From assembly GCF_001428485.1 (NCBI RefSeq), contig NZ_LMHS01000001.1, positions 372,404 through 436,403 of the forward strand: a DNA stretch of 64,000 nt, given 5' to 3'. The translations under genes were made by a program, and so were the position numbers. This document shows, one piece after another, positions 41,301-49,906 of the stretch. Origin of the DNA: Microbacterium sp. Root180 (GTDB lineage: Bacteria; Actinomycetota; Actinomycetes; Actinomycetales; Microbacteriaceae). Each line of letters begins with the position of its first letter. Position 1 is the stretch's first letter. The notes under the pieces are model-generated. The model saw only the letters and a program-made list of their open reading frames with translations. It did not search any database and had not been told where the DNA came from.

Positions 41301-42778
41301 ACAATCCGATACGGAACGTGCACCGGTATGACTCGGCGACGGGAACCAGCACGAACGTCGGCACGATCACGGTGGGCACCGACGACGACTTCATCGTCAT
41401 GGGAGGGATCAACCCGGCGAACGGCCTGTACTACGTCGCGGCGTACAACACGGTTCTGGATCGGTTCGACTTCTACGCGTTCAACACGACGACGAACACG
41501 CAGGTCGGTGGATTGCAGTTCTTCATCCCCTACGCCCCGAGCGTGGACACCAGCTACAACGGTGACCTCGTGTTCGATCGTTCCGGGCGCCTGTTCGTCG
41601 TGATGAGCGCCGCGGGCGGCGTGCAGGCGGACAGCCAGCTCGCCGTGGTCGAGACGCTGCCGACGAACGGGACAGCCGCCCCGGCGACTCTGATCGCGAA
41701 CCCGCAGCCCTCCTCGGCCGCGTTCGCCGGCATTGCGTTCGGCACGGACGGCATGCTGTACGTCGAGTACAACGCGAGCGGCCTTCTCGGCGGAGCCCGC
41801 ACTCTCGCTCAGATCGACCCGAACTCGGGTGCGCAGCTGGCGACCGATCCGATCACGAACCCGAACGGCACCCCGAACGGCGACATCGGCGACCTCGCGT
41901 CGTGCACCTACAACAGCACGATCCGGCTGCAGAAGAACATCGTGGAGCGGGTCGCTCCCGCGGACCAGTTCGCGTTGGCGATCAGCGGCAACGGCGTGAC
42001 ACTCGGAAACACCGGGGTCACGAGCGGGACCACGACCGGACAGCAGACCGCTGACACGGCCACCGCCGGGCCCGTCGTCGGTGTCCCTGGCCGTACCTAC
42101 ACGATCGCGGAGACGGGCGCGTCGGGTACGGTCCTGGCCGGCTACGTGTCGAGTTGGCGGTGCGTCAACGAGACCACCGGGGCCGTGCTCAGCGCCGGGT
42201 CCGGTTCCTCCGGAACGGTCACCGTTCCCGACACGGGAGCGACCGGCGCGAACATCCTCTGCACGATCACGAACGAACCGCCTCCTCCCACCGAGATCAC
42301 GCTCCAGATCGAGAAGATCGGTGAATCGGAGGCGGGCACCTGGGTCCGCATGGACGGCTCGTCGTTCGCCATTCTCACTGACGACAATGGCCAGCCCGGC
42401 ACCGTCATCGCGCTCACGATCACCGATGTGTCGACCGGGCTCTTCCAGATCGACGACATGGTGGAGGGCACGTACTGGCTGTCCGAGCTGACCGCCCCTG
42501 ATGGGTTCAGTCTGCTCGCCGAGCCGGTGCAGTTCGTGATCAGTTCGGCCGGGGTCGTGTCGATCACGGCGAACGGCGGCGGCCTCGTCACCGCGACGGG
42601 CACCCTCATCACCGTCCGCGATGTGCCGGCGATGGAACTCCCGGCCACCGGAGGCTCCGGCAGCGCCCCGTTCGTCGTCGGCGGCGTGCTCCTCGTCCTG
42701 TTCGCCGGAGTTCTGGCGCTCATGGTGTGGCGCCGAAATCGCCGACCCTCCGAGAGCCCGCATGACATCGATACCTGA
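38366..42778 (+). CDS. Large LPXTG surface protein, probable pilus tip adhesin
   Basis: 1470 residues: signal peptide (1-44), a beta-rich domain, a GEVED-type domain (about 253-421, CGWVDFDKGGTF and SGEVEDYRV), DUF11 repeat 1 (424-547), a propeller-like DUF6923-type region (552-781), DUF11 repeat 2 (784-910), a second DUF6923-type region (915-1183), a further repeat (1185-1305), a SpaA-type prealbumin-like domain (1308-1418), LPATG (1425-1429), TM and a basic tail. It would be exported and linked by sortase. First gene of the pilus locus, so probably the tip or ancillary pilin. ATG at 38366 with GGGGGA upstream. Confidence 0.85.
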   Translation: MSGRTVVTGERRSRRIGRALAAAAVVVSVVVAGLTAGTSDSADAYSVGTAAWSNTIGFNTTATQTMPSGLVVSSQVSGAGVQNRGADAIGSRGGTAAMFTPGVATRPAIAVAPMGDGCTASAGGTVCANRGTWTVSFSQPVTNPVLHFEGFGANDTNNFSTILNLTSSAPAGATLTGPAAGATNLQVTGGNAIRTITAATNTGCTDSPAAGCGSVTVNGTVTTLTFRVDINAVGSGTNGSDSRETWNFAVTTSEDFSDAPATYNAAQAPVHIVGDLKLGSTIDADNPTVANATASPFAVAAGADNNGTNGDGADENAFTTLPTVPSTGTYALTVPLSGASKAGQVCGWVDFDKGGTFNTTTEQACATFAAGATSANLSWTVPAGTTPGNTYARFRAAYGTVVGPTGREDSGEVEDYRVAIAPAADLAVTKTDGRTLYGAGTSTVYTVTVTNNGPSAVTGATVSDPLPSGITTSSWTCSTTAGGSCGATSGTGAISSTVNLPVSGVATYTITMPIPAGRTGDLTNTFTATTPVGVVDPTPANNSATDIDQPQPLFACDGRMYLMQSPNAVTNSTLYALNTTANPFTYPALGQGSTTYNGIGYNPADNFLYGILNVAGSGDRLIRVGLDGSTVDLGAVTGLPTGFFDAGVIGTDGFLYVAQDAVTTAMYRINLTTRVATTVALSASTGDIRDLAWIGGTIYTVTSAGQLLSIDPTTGAVATIGAPSGAVLGYGALWGAPNGLFATENSGSGFYQFDLVTGARTLISGSPQATLNDGANCPTANIIINTDLSVTKTDGKTFYVAGGTNVYTVTVTNNGPFGIVNAPVSDPLPAGIATASWTCSATAGGSCGAASGTGAISSTVSLPVNGVATYTITMPIPVGRSGELTNTFTANLPTGYTDPTPANNTASDTDTPAAPIACVADTVYGLDQTGEHTLYAVNTVTGATATAGRFDSPISLNALAITANGTYAYATQQNESPANNPIRNVHRYDSATGTSTNVGTITVGTDDDFIVMGGINPANGLYYVAAYNTVLDRFDFYAFNTTTNTQVGGLQFFIPYAPSVDTSYNGDLVFDRSGRLFVVMSAAGGVQADSQLAVVETLPTNGTAAPATLIANPQPSSAAFAGIAFGTDGMLYVEYNASGLLGGARTLAQIDPNSGAQLATDPITNPNGTPNGDIGDLASCTYNSTIRLQKNIVERVAPADQFALAISGNGVTLGNTGVTSGTTTGQQTADTATAGPVVGVPGRTYTIAETGASGTVLAGYVSSWRCVNETTGAVLSAGSGSSGTVTVPDTGATGANILCTITNEPPPPTEITLQIEKIGESEAGTWVRMDGSSFAILTDDNGQPGTVIALTITDVSTGLFQIDDMVEGTYWLSELTAPDGFSLLAEPVQFVISSAGVVSITANGGGLVTATGTLITVRDVPAMELPATGGSGSAPFVVGGVLLVLFAGVLALMVWRRNRRPSESPHDIDT

Positions 42779-42857
42779 CCCATCCGCAGCAGTCCCATCC
42801 ACCAGTCCAGACATCACCGACGCCGGGGCAACTCGGCACACCCGAAAAGGAAGAACA

Positions 42858-44345
42858 GTGAACACACACAGCAAGTGGCGCGGTACCCGCGCGGCGGCGG
42901 CCATCCTGGCAGCCGGGCTCGCCGTACTGACCATGGCGGCACCCGCACACGCAGACAACCTCGTCGACCCGAACGAGGTGGGCTCGCTCACCATCCACAA
43001 GTACGAGGCGCCCGAGACCCCGACCGGGCTCCCCAACGACGGCACCGAGCAGACCGTTGCGCTGCCGCCGCTGGCGGGCGTCGGGTTCACGGTCTATAAG
43101 GTCGACCCGATCGACCTGACCACCAACGCCGGATGGCAGGACGCGGCCGATCTGGCCGACGTCTTCGACGGCACCACGGGATCGATCACCGGCGCGGGCT
43201 TCACCGCCACGGCAGTCGGCGCGGAGCAGCTCACCGACGCCGCTGGTGAGATCACGCTGACCGGGCTCGACCTCGGGCTGTACTACGTGGTGGAGACCTC
43301 CCCGCTCGCCGGCTCGACGGCCGTTGCCCCGTTCCTCGTGACGGTGCCGCTCACGGACCCGAACAACCTCGACGCGTGGCTGTACGACGTGCACGTCTAC
43401 CCGAAGAACGCGCTGACCGAGGCGACCAAGACGGTCGAGGACTCCGAGGACATCAAGCTCGGAGACGAGATCGAGTTCACGATCACCGGCGACATCCCCA
43501 ACGTCGCCATCATCGACGGCTACAAGATCGCCGACGACCTGGACCCGAAGCTCGACTACGTCAGCACGTCTGTGACGCTGAGCGACGGAACCGCACTGGT
43601 CGCGGGCACCCACTACACGGTCACGCCCGCCGCGGCGACGACCGGTGGACCGCTCGTCGAGATCACCTTCACGGCTGCGGGCCTCGACCTGCTCGAGCTG
43701 CACACCGACGCCACTGTCGTGGCCGAGATCACCACGACGGTCAACACGGTCGGCGAGATCGCCAACACCGCGCTGCTCTACCCGAACGCCGCGTCGTTCA
43801 ACGCTCAGCCGGGCGAGCCCGGCGGCCCGACGGAGACCCCTGAGGTCATCACCAAGTGGGGTGACCTCACGATCCTGAAGACCGACGACGCAGCAGCACC
43901 GCTGACCGGTGCCGTGTTCTCGGTCTACCTGACCGAGGCCGACGCGCAGGCGGGCACGAACGCCATCGTCCTCGGCGGTGCGACGGAGTTCACGACGGCC
44001 GCAGACGGAACCGTCACGATCTCCGGTCTGCGGTACTCGGACTGGGCCGACGGTGTCGCCGTCGCCCCGGGCGACCCGAACTACCAGACCTACTGGCTGG
44101 CTGAGATCGTCGCGCCCGACGGATTCGAGCTGCTGGCCGAGCCGATCGAGTTCACGATCACCGCGGCGACCACCGCGGTGGGCGTCGACCTCACCGTCGA
44201 GAACGTGCCCTCCAACGCCGGATTCGAACTGCCGCTCACAGGTGGCACCGGCACCACGGTCTTCATCGCCGGCGGCCTGCTGCTGCTCGCGGGAGCCGTG
44301 TTCCTCGCGGTGTACACGCGCCGCAAGAACCAGGTTGACGCGTAG
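42858..44345 (+). CDS. Backbone pilin of SpaH/EbpB type, LPXTG-anchored
   Basis: 495 residues: signal peptide (cleavage near APAHA-DN), pilin motif WLYDVHVYPKN with the linking lysine K183, two isopeptide-type CnaB domains, E-box YWLAEIVAPDGF with E416, the sorting signal LPLTG (458-462), TM and an RRK tail. Class C sortase would join the LPLTG Thr of one subunit to K183 of the next. GTG start at 42858 after AAAAGGAAG. It lies between the tip protein and the sortase. Confidence 0.92.
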   Translation: MNTHSKWRGTRAAAAILAAGLAVLTMAAPAHADNLVDPNEVGSLTIHKYEAPETPTGLPNDGTEQTVALPPLAGVGFTVYKVDPIDLTTNAGWQDAADLADVFDGTTGSITGAGFTATAVGAEQLTDAAGEITLTGLDLGLYYVVETSPLAGSTAVAPFLVTVPLTDPNNLDAWLYDVHVYPKNALTEATKTVEDSEDIKLGDEIEFTITGDIPNVAIIDGYKIADDLDPKLDYVSTSVTLSDGTALVAGTHYTVTPAAATTGGPLVEITFTAAGLDLLELHTDATVVAEITTTVNTVGEIANTALLYPNAASFNAQPGEPGGPTETPEVITKWGDLTILKTDDAAAPLTGAVFSVYLTEADAQAGTNAIVLGGATEFTTAADGTVTISGLRYSDWADGVAVAPGDPNYQTYWLAEIVAPDGFELLAEPIEFTITAATTAVGVDLTVENVPSNAGFELPLTGGTGTTVFIAGGLLLLAGAVFLAVYTRRKNQVDA

Positions 44346-44358
44346 CACCTGACGGACC

Positions 44359-44397
44359 GGCCGTGCGGGGAGAGTGAGACCCTCTCCCCGCACGGCC
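44359..44397 (+). terminator. Strong hairpin between pilin and sortase genes
   Basis: Perfect 16-base arms (44359-44374 and 44382-44397), GGCCGTGCGGGGAGAG and complement, with a seven-base loop TGAGACC. No T-run. It probably lowers sortase expression relative to the backbone pilin. Confidence 0.75.
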
Positions 44398-44428
44398 CCT
44401 CCCGTTCACCCGCACCACAAGGAACCCC

Positions 44429-45421
44429 ATGACCATCACCGCAGCGCCACCGGCACCGGAGTCATCCGGCACCGCGCGTCCCGCGCCTGCGCGGCGTCCG
44501 CGCTGGGGCTGGTCGCAGACGGTGGTGATGGTGGTCGCGATTCTCGGCGTCGGCGTCCTGGCCTATCCTTCAGCGGCATCCTGGATGTCGGCATGGCGGC
44601 ACGACACCGACGTGGACGGCTACGTCCGCTCGATAGAGAACCTCCCCGCCGAGCAGGGCCAAGAACTGCTCGAGGAGGCTCGCGAGTACAACGAGCACCT
44701 CCCTGCCGGCCCGCTTCGCGACCCCTACGCGCTGGGCGCGGACGGTCAGCAGACCGCGGTCGGCGACGGGAGCAATGCCTACTTCGACACCCTCGACGTG
44801 CCCGGCACCGAGGCGATGGCGCGCATCCGGATCCCGACGATCGACGTGGATCTGCCGATCTTCCACGGCACCAGTGATGCGACTCTCGCTCGCGGCATCG
44901 GCCACCTCTTCGGCTCAGCGCTCCCGGTCGGCGGGATCGGCACCCATGCAGTTCTGACCGGCCACAGCGGCGTCGTGGAGGCCACCCTCTTCGATGACAT
45001 CCCCGAACTCGTCGTCGGTGACACGATCGTCATCACCGTGCTCGGCGAGGACCTCTACTACGAGGTGGATCAGACGATCACGGTCCTCCCCGACGAGACC
45101 GAAGCCCTCCGTCAAGACCCCACCAAGGACTACCTCAGCCTCGTCACCTGCACACCGACCGGCGTCAACAGCCACCGCCTGCTGGTGCGGGCCGAGCGCG
45201 TGGACGCGCCGACGGGCGACGAGAAGGAGACCGCCGTCGTCGCTGACGACAGCCCCGCCGCGGGCTTCCCCTGGTGGATTCTCGCTCTGATCGCCGTGCC
45301 CGTGGTGACCTTCATCGTCATCAGGCCGCGCGGCACGCCCGCGCGCCGACGTCGCCCACGCCGCGCGGCGACGCCCGCTGGTCAGGACGTCGGAGGGGAT
45401 CCCCGCCGTGCTGACGACTGA
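44429..45421 (+). CDS. srtC: Class C (pilus-assembling) sortase
   Basis: 330 residues with an N-terminal TM (about 31-50) and a C-terminal TM (about 280-298), the usual class C plan. Catalytic residues: H179 (LTGHSG), C241 (LVTCTP) and R250 (NSHRLLV). It polymerises the pilin and links the tip protein. After the second TM the tail is very Arg-rich. It overlaps the next gene by 14 bases. Confidence 0.94.
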   Translation: MTITAAPPAPESSGTARPAPARRPRWGWSQTVVMVVAILGVGVLAYPSAASWMSAWRHDTDVDGYVRSIENLPAEQGQELLEEAREYNEHLPAGPLRDPYALGADGQQTAVGDGSNAYFDTLDVPGTEAMARIRIPTIDVDLPIFHGTSDATLARGIGHLFGSALPVGGIGTHAVLTGHSGVVEATLFDDIPELVVGDTIVITVLGEDLYYEVDQTITVLPDETEALRQDPTKDYLSLVTCTPTGVNSHRLLVRAERVDAPTGDEKETAVVADDSPAAGFPWWILALIAVPVVTFIVIRPRGTPARRRRPRRAATPAGQDVGGDPRRADD

Positions 45422-46025
45422 GCGTCTCGCGCCGACCGACGTCGCCACGCCGCCGGCCGACGCCGACTCCGACCGGCCGAGCCACGGGCCCCCGCGCGAG
45501 AAGCGACGCCGGAAGGGCCACCTCGCCGTCCTCGTGGTGAGCGTGCTGCTGATCAGCGCAGGCGTCGCACTGCTCGGCGGGGTGATGATCGCGCCGGATG
45601 CCGTGGAGAAGATCGTGGGCAACACGGAGGTCGCCGTGCGGAAGGCGGTGCACGAGATCGTCGCTCCCGGCACCCTCCCCGAGATCACGCTGGGCCCGGA
45701 GGGGGGCATGCGTGAGATGGACCAGTGCGATGGCACCTTCACCGAGATGATCAGCTACCGCATGGACGAGGTGCTGCCGCTGTATGCCGCGCACCACCGC
45801 TGCGGCGGCGACATCATCCTCGGCTGGGAGTTGGGCGAGCGTGTGCGGGTCGCCGGATCCGACGTGATCTACGAGGTCGTGGAGGAACGACACACGCCGA
45901 AGTGGTCCCAGGTGGAACTGCTCAAGGGAATGACGGGCGAGTTCATGGTGCAGACCTGCTACTACGGCGAGAACAAGATGAGATTCCTTGCTCTCGCCCC
46001 GGCGGCCGATCAGACGGCGCCATAG
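45408..46025 (+). CDS. Short membrane-anchored protein with sortase-like catalytic spacing
   Basis: 205 residues: a Pro-rich N terminus, basic stretch, one TM (about 38-60) and an external domain. The domain has H129-H130, then LGERVRVAGSDVIYEVVEE, then C184 in VQTCYYGENKMRFLAL with R192. The spacing His-Cys 54 and Cys-Arg 8, and the strand order, match the second half of the adjacent sortase (H179, C241, R250). I do not recognise a named family. The GTG start overlaps the sortase gene, so both are likely made together in pilus assembly. Confidence 0.72.
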   Translation: MLTTERLAPTDVATPPADADSDRPSHGPPREKRRRKGHLAVLVVSVLLISAGVALLGGVMIAPDAVEKIVGNTEVAVRKAVHEIVAPGTLPEITLGPEGGMREMDQCDGTFTEMISYRMDEVLPLYAAHHRCGGDIILGWELGERVRVAGSDVIYEVVEERHTPKWSQVELLKGMTGEFMVQTCYYGENKMRFLALAPAADQTAP

Positions 46026-46041
46026 TCCGGGGTCGGCGCTC

Positions 46042-46254
46042 TCAGTCGGAGGTCTCGATCCAGTTGACCAGAAGGACAGGACTGTAGACGTAGACGGCCT
46101 TGTCCCCTTTCCGGTCGATCTCGATGGTTCCCGTGCCCGCGTTCATGGCGGCGATGATCTGCGTCCGGACGCGCGCCCAGGTCTCTGCGTCGGTGAAGCG
46201 GAACTTCGTCTGGTAAGGGGGGAGCCCGATGTAGAGCGTGACGTTCGTGGCCAT
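46042..46254 (-). CDS. Small conserved-looking orphan protein
   Basis: 70 residues, MATNVTLYIGLPPYQTKF... with a strand-helix-strand-strand pattern (helix about 22-38; strands with GTIEIDRKGD and AVYVYSPVLL). No signal or TM. I cannot name it; its size and strand pattern vaguely recall small actinobacterial DUF proteins. Convergent with the pilus locus and divergent from the PAP2 gene. Codon use is gene-like. Confidence 0.5.
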   Translation of the reverse strand: MATNVTLYIGLPPYQTKFRFTDAETWARVRTQIIAAMNAGTGTIEIDRKGDKAVYVYSPVLLVNWIETSD

Positions 46255-46352
46255 GCCACGCACTCTACCGAGCCCGGGAGCGGCGCCCAGAGAAGCGCTG
46301 CTAAAGGTGCGGTTCGGGCCCGATCCGGTGAGCGGCCCGGCAGAATGGGGCG

Positions 46353-47018
46353 ATGAGCGACGACAGCATGCCGGGTCGAGGCCCCGCGATCGGCTATCTG
46401 GTGACCGGGCTCGTGCTGGTCGCGCTGTCCTGCGGGCTCGGCTTCTGGATCTTCACGCACGGCGAAGCCCCGTTCGCGATCGACGTGTGGTGGAACGCGC
46501 TCGTCGCCGAGTGGTACTCGCCGGTGCTCACCGGGTTCTCCCGCGTCATGAACTGGCTGGGCGGAGGCTGGTTCGGGGTGCTCGCCGTGCCCATCGGCGG
46601 GGCGGTCGCGCTGATCATCGTGCGCCGGCCGTGGGCCGCCGCGTACTTCCTCGCCGCGGAGGCGGTGTCGGCCGGGGGCGTGCAGGTGCTCAAGCATCTG
46701 TTCGGCCGCGTGCGCCCCGAGGACATCATCGTGGTGTCCGACTACGGGTCATACCCGTCGGGGCATGTGGCCAATGCGACGACGCTCGCGGTGGCCGCGT
46801 TCGTCATCTTCCCGCGTGTCTGGGTGGCCGTGGTCGGCGCGGTGTGGGTCGTTCTCATGGCCTTCAGCCGCACGTACCTGCACGCCCACTGGCTGAGCGA
46901 CACCGTCGGCGGGGTCCTGATCGGAGCGGGCGCGGCACTCCTCGTGGCCGCGGCCTTCGCTGTGCCGATGGCGCGCGAGAAGGCTCGAGCGGTCGAGAAA
47001 GCGGCCTCGCTAGGCTGA
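46353..47018 (+). CDS. PAP2-family membrane phosphatase
   Basis: 221 residues with about six TM segments and the three phosphatase motifs: KHLFGRVRP, YPSGH and SRTYLHAHWLSD. It is likely to remove phosphate from a lipid such as undecaprenyl pyrophosphate or phosphatidate; which one is not seen. The ATG at 46353 gives a short hydrophilic N terminus before TM1. Confidence 0.9.
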   Translation: MSDDSMPGRGPAIGYLVTGLVLVALSCGLGFWIFTHGEAPFAIDVWWNALVAEWYSPVLTGFSRVMNWLGGGWFGVLAVPIGGAVALIIVRRPWAAAYFLAAEAVSAGGVQVLKHLFGRVRPEDIIVVSDYGSYPSGHVANATTLAVAAFVIFPRVWVAVVGAVWVVLMAFSRTYLHAHWLSDTVGGVLIGAGAALLVAAAFAVPMAREKARAVEKAASLG

Positions 47019-47022
47019 GCGC

Positions 47023-48936
47023 ATGACCGCGCCAGAGACGCCCGATCCCGCCGTCGCCGCTGCCGAGGCCGAGCTCGCGCGGCTGACCGCCGAGGCCGAA
47101 GCCGCGGAGGCGCAACTCAAGGCCGCGCAGGCGAAGGCTGCCCTGGCCACCGCCCAGGCCGAGGCGGCGAAGGCGAAGGCGGCGAAGGCTCCGGATGCCG
47201 CGCCCGAAGAGGTCGCCCCCGAAGAGGTTGCCCCCTCTGAGGTCGTCCCCGCGGACACGTCGGCCGACACGACGGGCAAGGATCACCCTGCCCCCTCGAC
47301 GACGCACGGCGGCCCCCTCACCGAAGCCGACATCGAGAAGATCACCTCCGGATACCGCTTCGAGGGCGCAACCCTCGATCTCGGCGCTCTGGTCAACGGC
47401 GACGCGGTACCCGCGGCGCAGGTGCGCATCCCGCTCGGCATGATGAACCGGCACGGCCTCGTCGCCGGCGCGACCGGCACCGGCAAGACGCGCACCCTGC
47501 AGGGGCTGGCAGAGCAGCTCGCCGCGAAGGGCGTGCCCGTGTTCGCGGCCGACATCAAGGGCGACCTGTCGGGCGTCGCCACGCCCGGCGAGTCCAGCGA
47601 GAAGCTGCTCGCGCGCACGCAGGCGATCGGACAGGACTGGAAGCCCGAGGCTTCCGTCACCGACTACTTCGCGCTGGGCGGCATCGGCAAGGGCGTGCCG
47701 GTGCGGGCGACGGTGTCGGGGTTCGGCCCGTTGCTGCTGAGCAAGGTGCTCGGGCTCAACGAGACGCAGGAGTCGAGTCTCGGCCTGGTCTTCCACTACG
47801 CCGATCAGCAGGGGCTCGCGCTGGTCGACCTGTCGGACCTGCGCGCGGTGCTGACCTACCTCACCGGCGATGAGGGCAAGGCCGAGCTGAAGGCGCTCGG
47901 CGGCCTCTCGGCGGCGACGGCCGGCGTGATCCTGCGTGAGCTGATCACCTTCGCCGACGAAGGAGCCGACGTGTTCTTCGGTGAGCCGGAGTTCGAGGTC
48001 ACCGACTTCCTGCGCGTCGCCCCCGACGGCCGCGGCGTCATCAGCCTGCTCGAGGTGCCGGGTGTCGTCGACAAGCCGGCGCTGTTCTCGACGTTCCTGA
48101 TGTACCTGCTCGCCGAGCTGTTCGAGCTCCTGCCCGAGGTGGGAGATCTCGACAAGCCGAAGCTCGTGTTCTTCTTCGACGAGGCGCATCTCCTGTTCAA
48201 GGATGCCTCCAAGGACTTCGAGTCGGCGATCGTGCAGACGGTGCGCCTCATCCGGTCCAAGGGCGTGGGCGTCTTCTTCGTCACGCAGACGCCGAAGGAC
48301 GTGCCATCGGACGTGCTCGCGCAGCTGGGATCCCGCGTCCAGCACGCGCTGCGCGCGTTCACGCCCGACGACGCGAAGGCGCTGCGTGCGACCGTCGGCA
48401 CCTACCCCAAGTCCGGCTACGACCTCGAGCGCACCCTGCAGGAGCTCGGCACGGGCGAGGCGATCGTCACCGTGATGAGCGAGAAGGGCGCGCCGACTCC
48501 AGTCGCGTGGACGCGGCTGCGCGCGCCGCAGGGCCTCATGTCGCCGACGCCCGACCCCGCGATCGATGCCACGGTGAAGGCATCCCCGCTGCTGGCGAAG
48601 TACGGCACCGCGATCGACCGGGAGTCCGCACGCGAGATCCTCACGGCGAAGATGAAGGCGGCCGACGACGCCGCGGCGGCCGAGGAGGCGGCGCTGGCCA
48701 AGGCGAGGGCGGACGCCGAGTTCGCCAAGCAGCAGGCCGCGATCGACAAGGCGCAGGCCGCCGCCGACAAGAAGGCTCAGCAGGAGTACGAGCGGCTGCT
48801 CAAGAAGACGCAGGGAACCACACGCACCACGCGCAGCACCCAGAAGTCGCCGATCGAGCAGATTCTCAACTCGAAGTCGACTCAGACGATCCTCGGCGGC
48901 GTCATCCGCGGGATCTTCGGCACCGGTCGCCGCTGA
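47023..48936 (+). CDS. HerA-like ATPase (DUF853)
   Basis: 637 residues. An Ala/Glu/Lys-rich coiled coil (about 5-60) and an acidic linker with APEEVAPEEVAP come first; then the ATPase with Walker A GATGTGKTRT (about 149), Walker B LVFFFDEAHLLF (about 381) and the QTPKDVPSDVLAQLGSRVQHALR segment typical of DUF853. An Ala/Lys coiled coil and IEQILNSKSTQTILGGVIRG close it. The role is unknown; HerA relatives move DNA or peptidoglycan-linked complexes. Four bases after the PAP2 gene. Confidence 0.9.
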   Translation: MTAPETPDPAVAAAEAELARLTAEAEAAEAQLKAAQAKAALATAQAEAAKAKAAKAPDAAPEEVAPEEVAPSEVVPADTSADTTGKDHPAPSTTHGGPLTEADIEKITSGYRFEGATLDLGALVNGDAVPAAQVRIPLGMMNRHGLVAGATGTGKTRTLQGLAEQLAAKGVPVFAADIKGDLSGVATPGESSEKLLARTQAIGQDWKPEASVTDYFALGGIGKGVPVRATVSGFGPLLLSKVLGLNETQESSLGLVFHYADQQGLALVDLSDLRAVLTYLTGDEGKAELKALGGLSAATAGVILRELITFADEGADVFFGEPEFEVTDFLRVAPDGRGVISLLEVPGVVDKPALFSTFLMYLLAELFELLPEVGDLDKPKLVFFFDEAHLLFKDASKDFESAIVQTVRLIRSKGVGVFFVTQTPKDVPSDVLAQLGSRVQHALRAFTPDDAKALRATVGTYPKSGYDLERTLQELGTGEAIVTVMSEKGAPTPVAWTRLRAPQGLMSPTPDPAIDATVKASPLLAKYGTAIDRESAREILTAKMKAADDAAAAEEAALAKARADAEFAKQQAAIDKAQAAADKKAQQEYERLLKKTQGTTRTTRSTQKSPIEQILNSKSTQTILGGVIRGIFGTGRR

Positions 48937-48982
48937 ACGCCCGACGGTGCCCCCGCGTCCGCGGCATCTCTAGGCTGGGACC

Positions 48983-49462
48983 ATGACCCGCGCTGCCGTC
49001 ATCACCGTCTCGGACCGGTCGTCGCGGGGCGAACGTCCCGACGAGAGCGGTCCCGTCGCGGTGGCCGCCCTGCGCGAGGCGGGCTTCGACTGCGCCGACG
49101 CGGTCGTGGTGCCCGACGGCGCCGACAGCGTGGAGCGCGCGCTCCAGGCCGAGATCGTCGCCGGAGTGAAGCTCATCGTGACGACGGGGGGCACGGGCGT
49201 CGCACCTCGCGACGAGACCCCCGAAGGGACGATGCGGGTGATCACGCGGCAGGTCCCGGGCATCGCCGAAGAGCTCCGGCGCCGTGGCGCGGCGGAGAAG
49301 CCCGCCGGTATGCTCACCCGCGGCGTCGCCGGCGTGGCCGATCCGCACGGCGTGCTCGTGGTGAACCTGCCAGGCTCTCCGCGAGGGGTCGCGTCCGGCA
49401 TGCCGGTGCTGCTGTCGGTCGCCGGGCACGTGCTCGACCAGCTCGGCGGGGGCGACCACTGA
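48983..49462 (+). CDS. moaB: Molybdopterin adenylyltransferase-like protein, MoaB/MogA
   Basis: 159 residues with ITVSDRSSRGERPDESG, VTTGGTGVAPRDETPE and NLPGSPRGVASG, the molybdopterin-binding signature. It would adenylate molybdopterin before metal insertion. The stop shares a base with the moaE start (TGATG). First of two plus-strand cofactor genes facing the minus-strand moaD-moeB group. Confidence 0.92.
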   Translation: MTRAAVITVSDRSSRGERPDESGPVAVAALREAGFDCADAVVVPDGADSVERALQAEIVAGVKLIVTTGGTGVAPRDETPEGTMRVITRQVPGIAEELRRRGAAEKPAGMLTRGVAGVADPHGVLVVNLPGSPRGVASGMPVLLSVAGHVLDQLGGGDH

Positions 49463-49887
49463 TGCCGGTGCGTCTGGCCGCGATCAGCGCGGAACCCCTC
49501 GACCTCGACGCACATCTGGCCGCCGTCGACGACCCCTCGGTCGGCGCCGTCACGACCTTCGTCGGGCGCGTGCGGGACCACGACCCGGATGCCGCCGCCC
49601 CGGTGGTCGCGCTCGAGTACTCCGCGCACCCCGATGCCGAGGCGACGCTGCGGCGCATCGCCGAGGAGGCCGCCGGCGTGACCGGCGCGCTGGTCGCGGT
49701 GTCGCATCGCGTGGGAACGCTCGAGGTCGGGGATGCTGCCGTCGTCATCGCGGTGGCGGCGGCGCACCGCGGGGAGGCGTTCGAAGTGTGCCGGGCGGTC
49801 ATCGAGACGATCAAGACCGGGCTCCCGGTCTGGAAGCGCCAGGTGGAGTCCGACGGCACGTCGACCTGGCTCGGCCTCGGCGGCTGA
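49462..49887 (+). CDS. moaE: Molybdopterin synthase catalytic subunit MoaE
   Basis: 141 residues with GAVTTFVGRVRDHD, ALEYSAHPDAEATLRRIAEE and the active-site region PVWKRQVESDGTSTW with its Lys. With MoaD it puts the dithiolene sulfurs into precursor Z. Convergent with moaD; a family C palindrome fills the gap. Confidence 0.93.
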   Translation: MPVRLAAISAEPLDLDAHLAAVDDPSVGAVTTFVGRVRDHDPDAAAPVVALEYSAHPDAEATLRRIAEEAAGVTGALVAVSHRVGTLEVGDAAVVIAVAAAHRGEAFEVCRAVIETIKTGLPVWKRQVESDGTSTWLGLGG

Positions 49888-49906
49888 CACCACGGCCGCT
49901 GGGCGG

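Noticed and set aside
38207..43090. An uninterrupted minus-strand frame of about 1,600 codons opposite the pilus tip gene
   Set aside because: It is Arg-rich, lacks domains and mirrors the codon pattern of the true gene. High GC leaves antisense frames open. The plus-strand gene has a signal peptide, repeats and a sorting signal.
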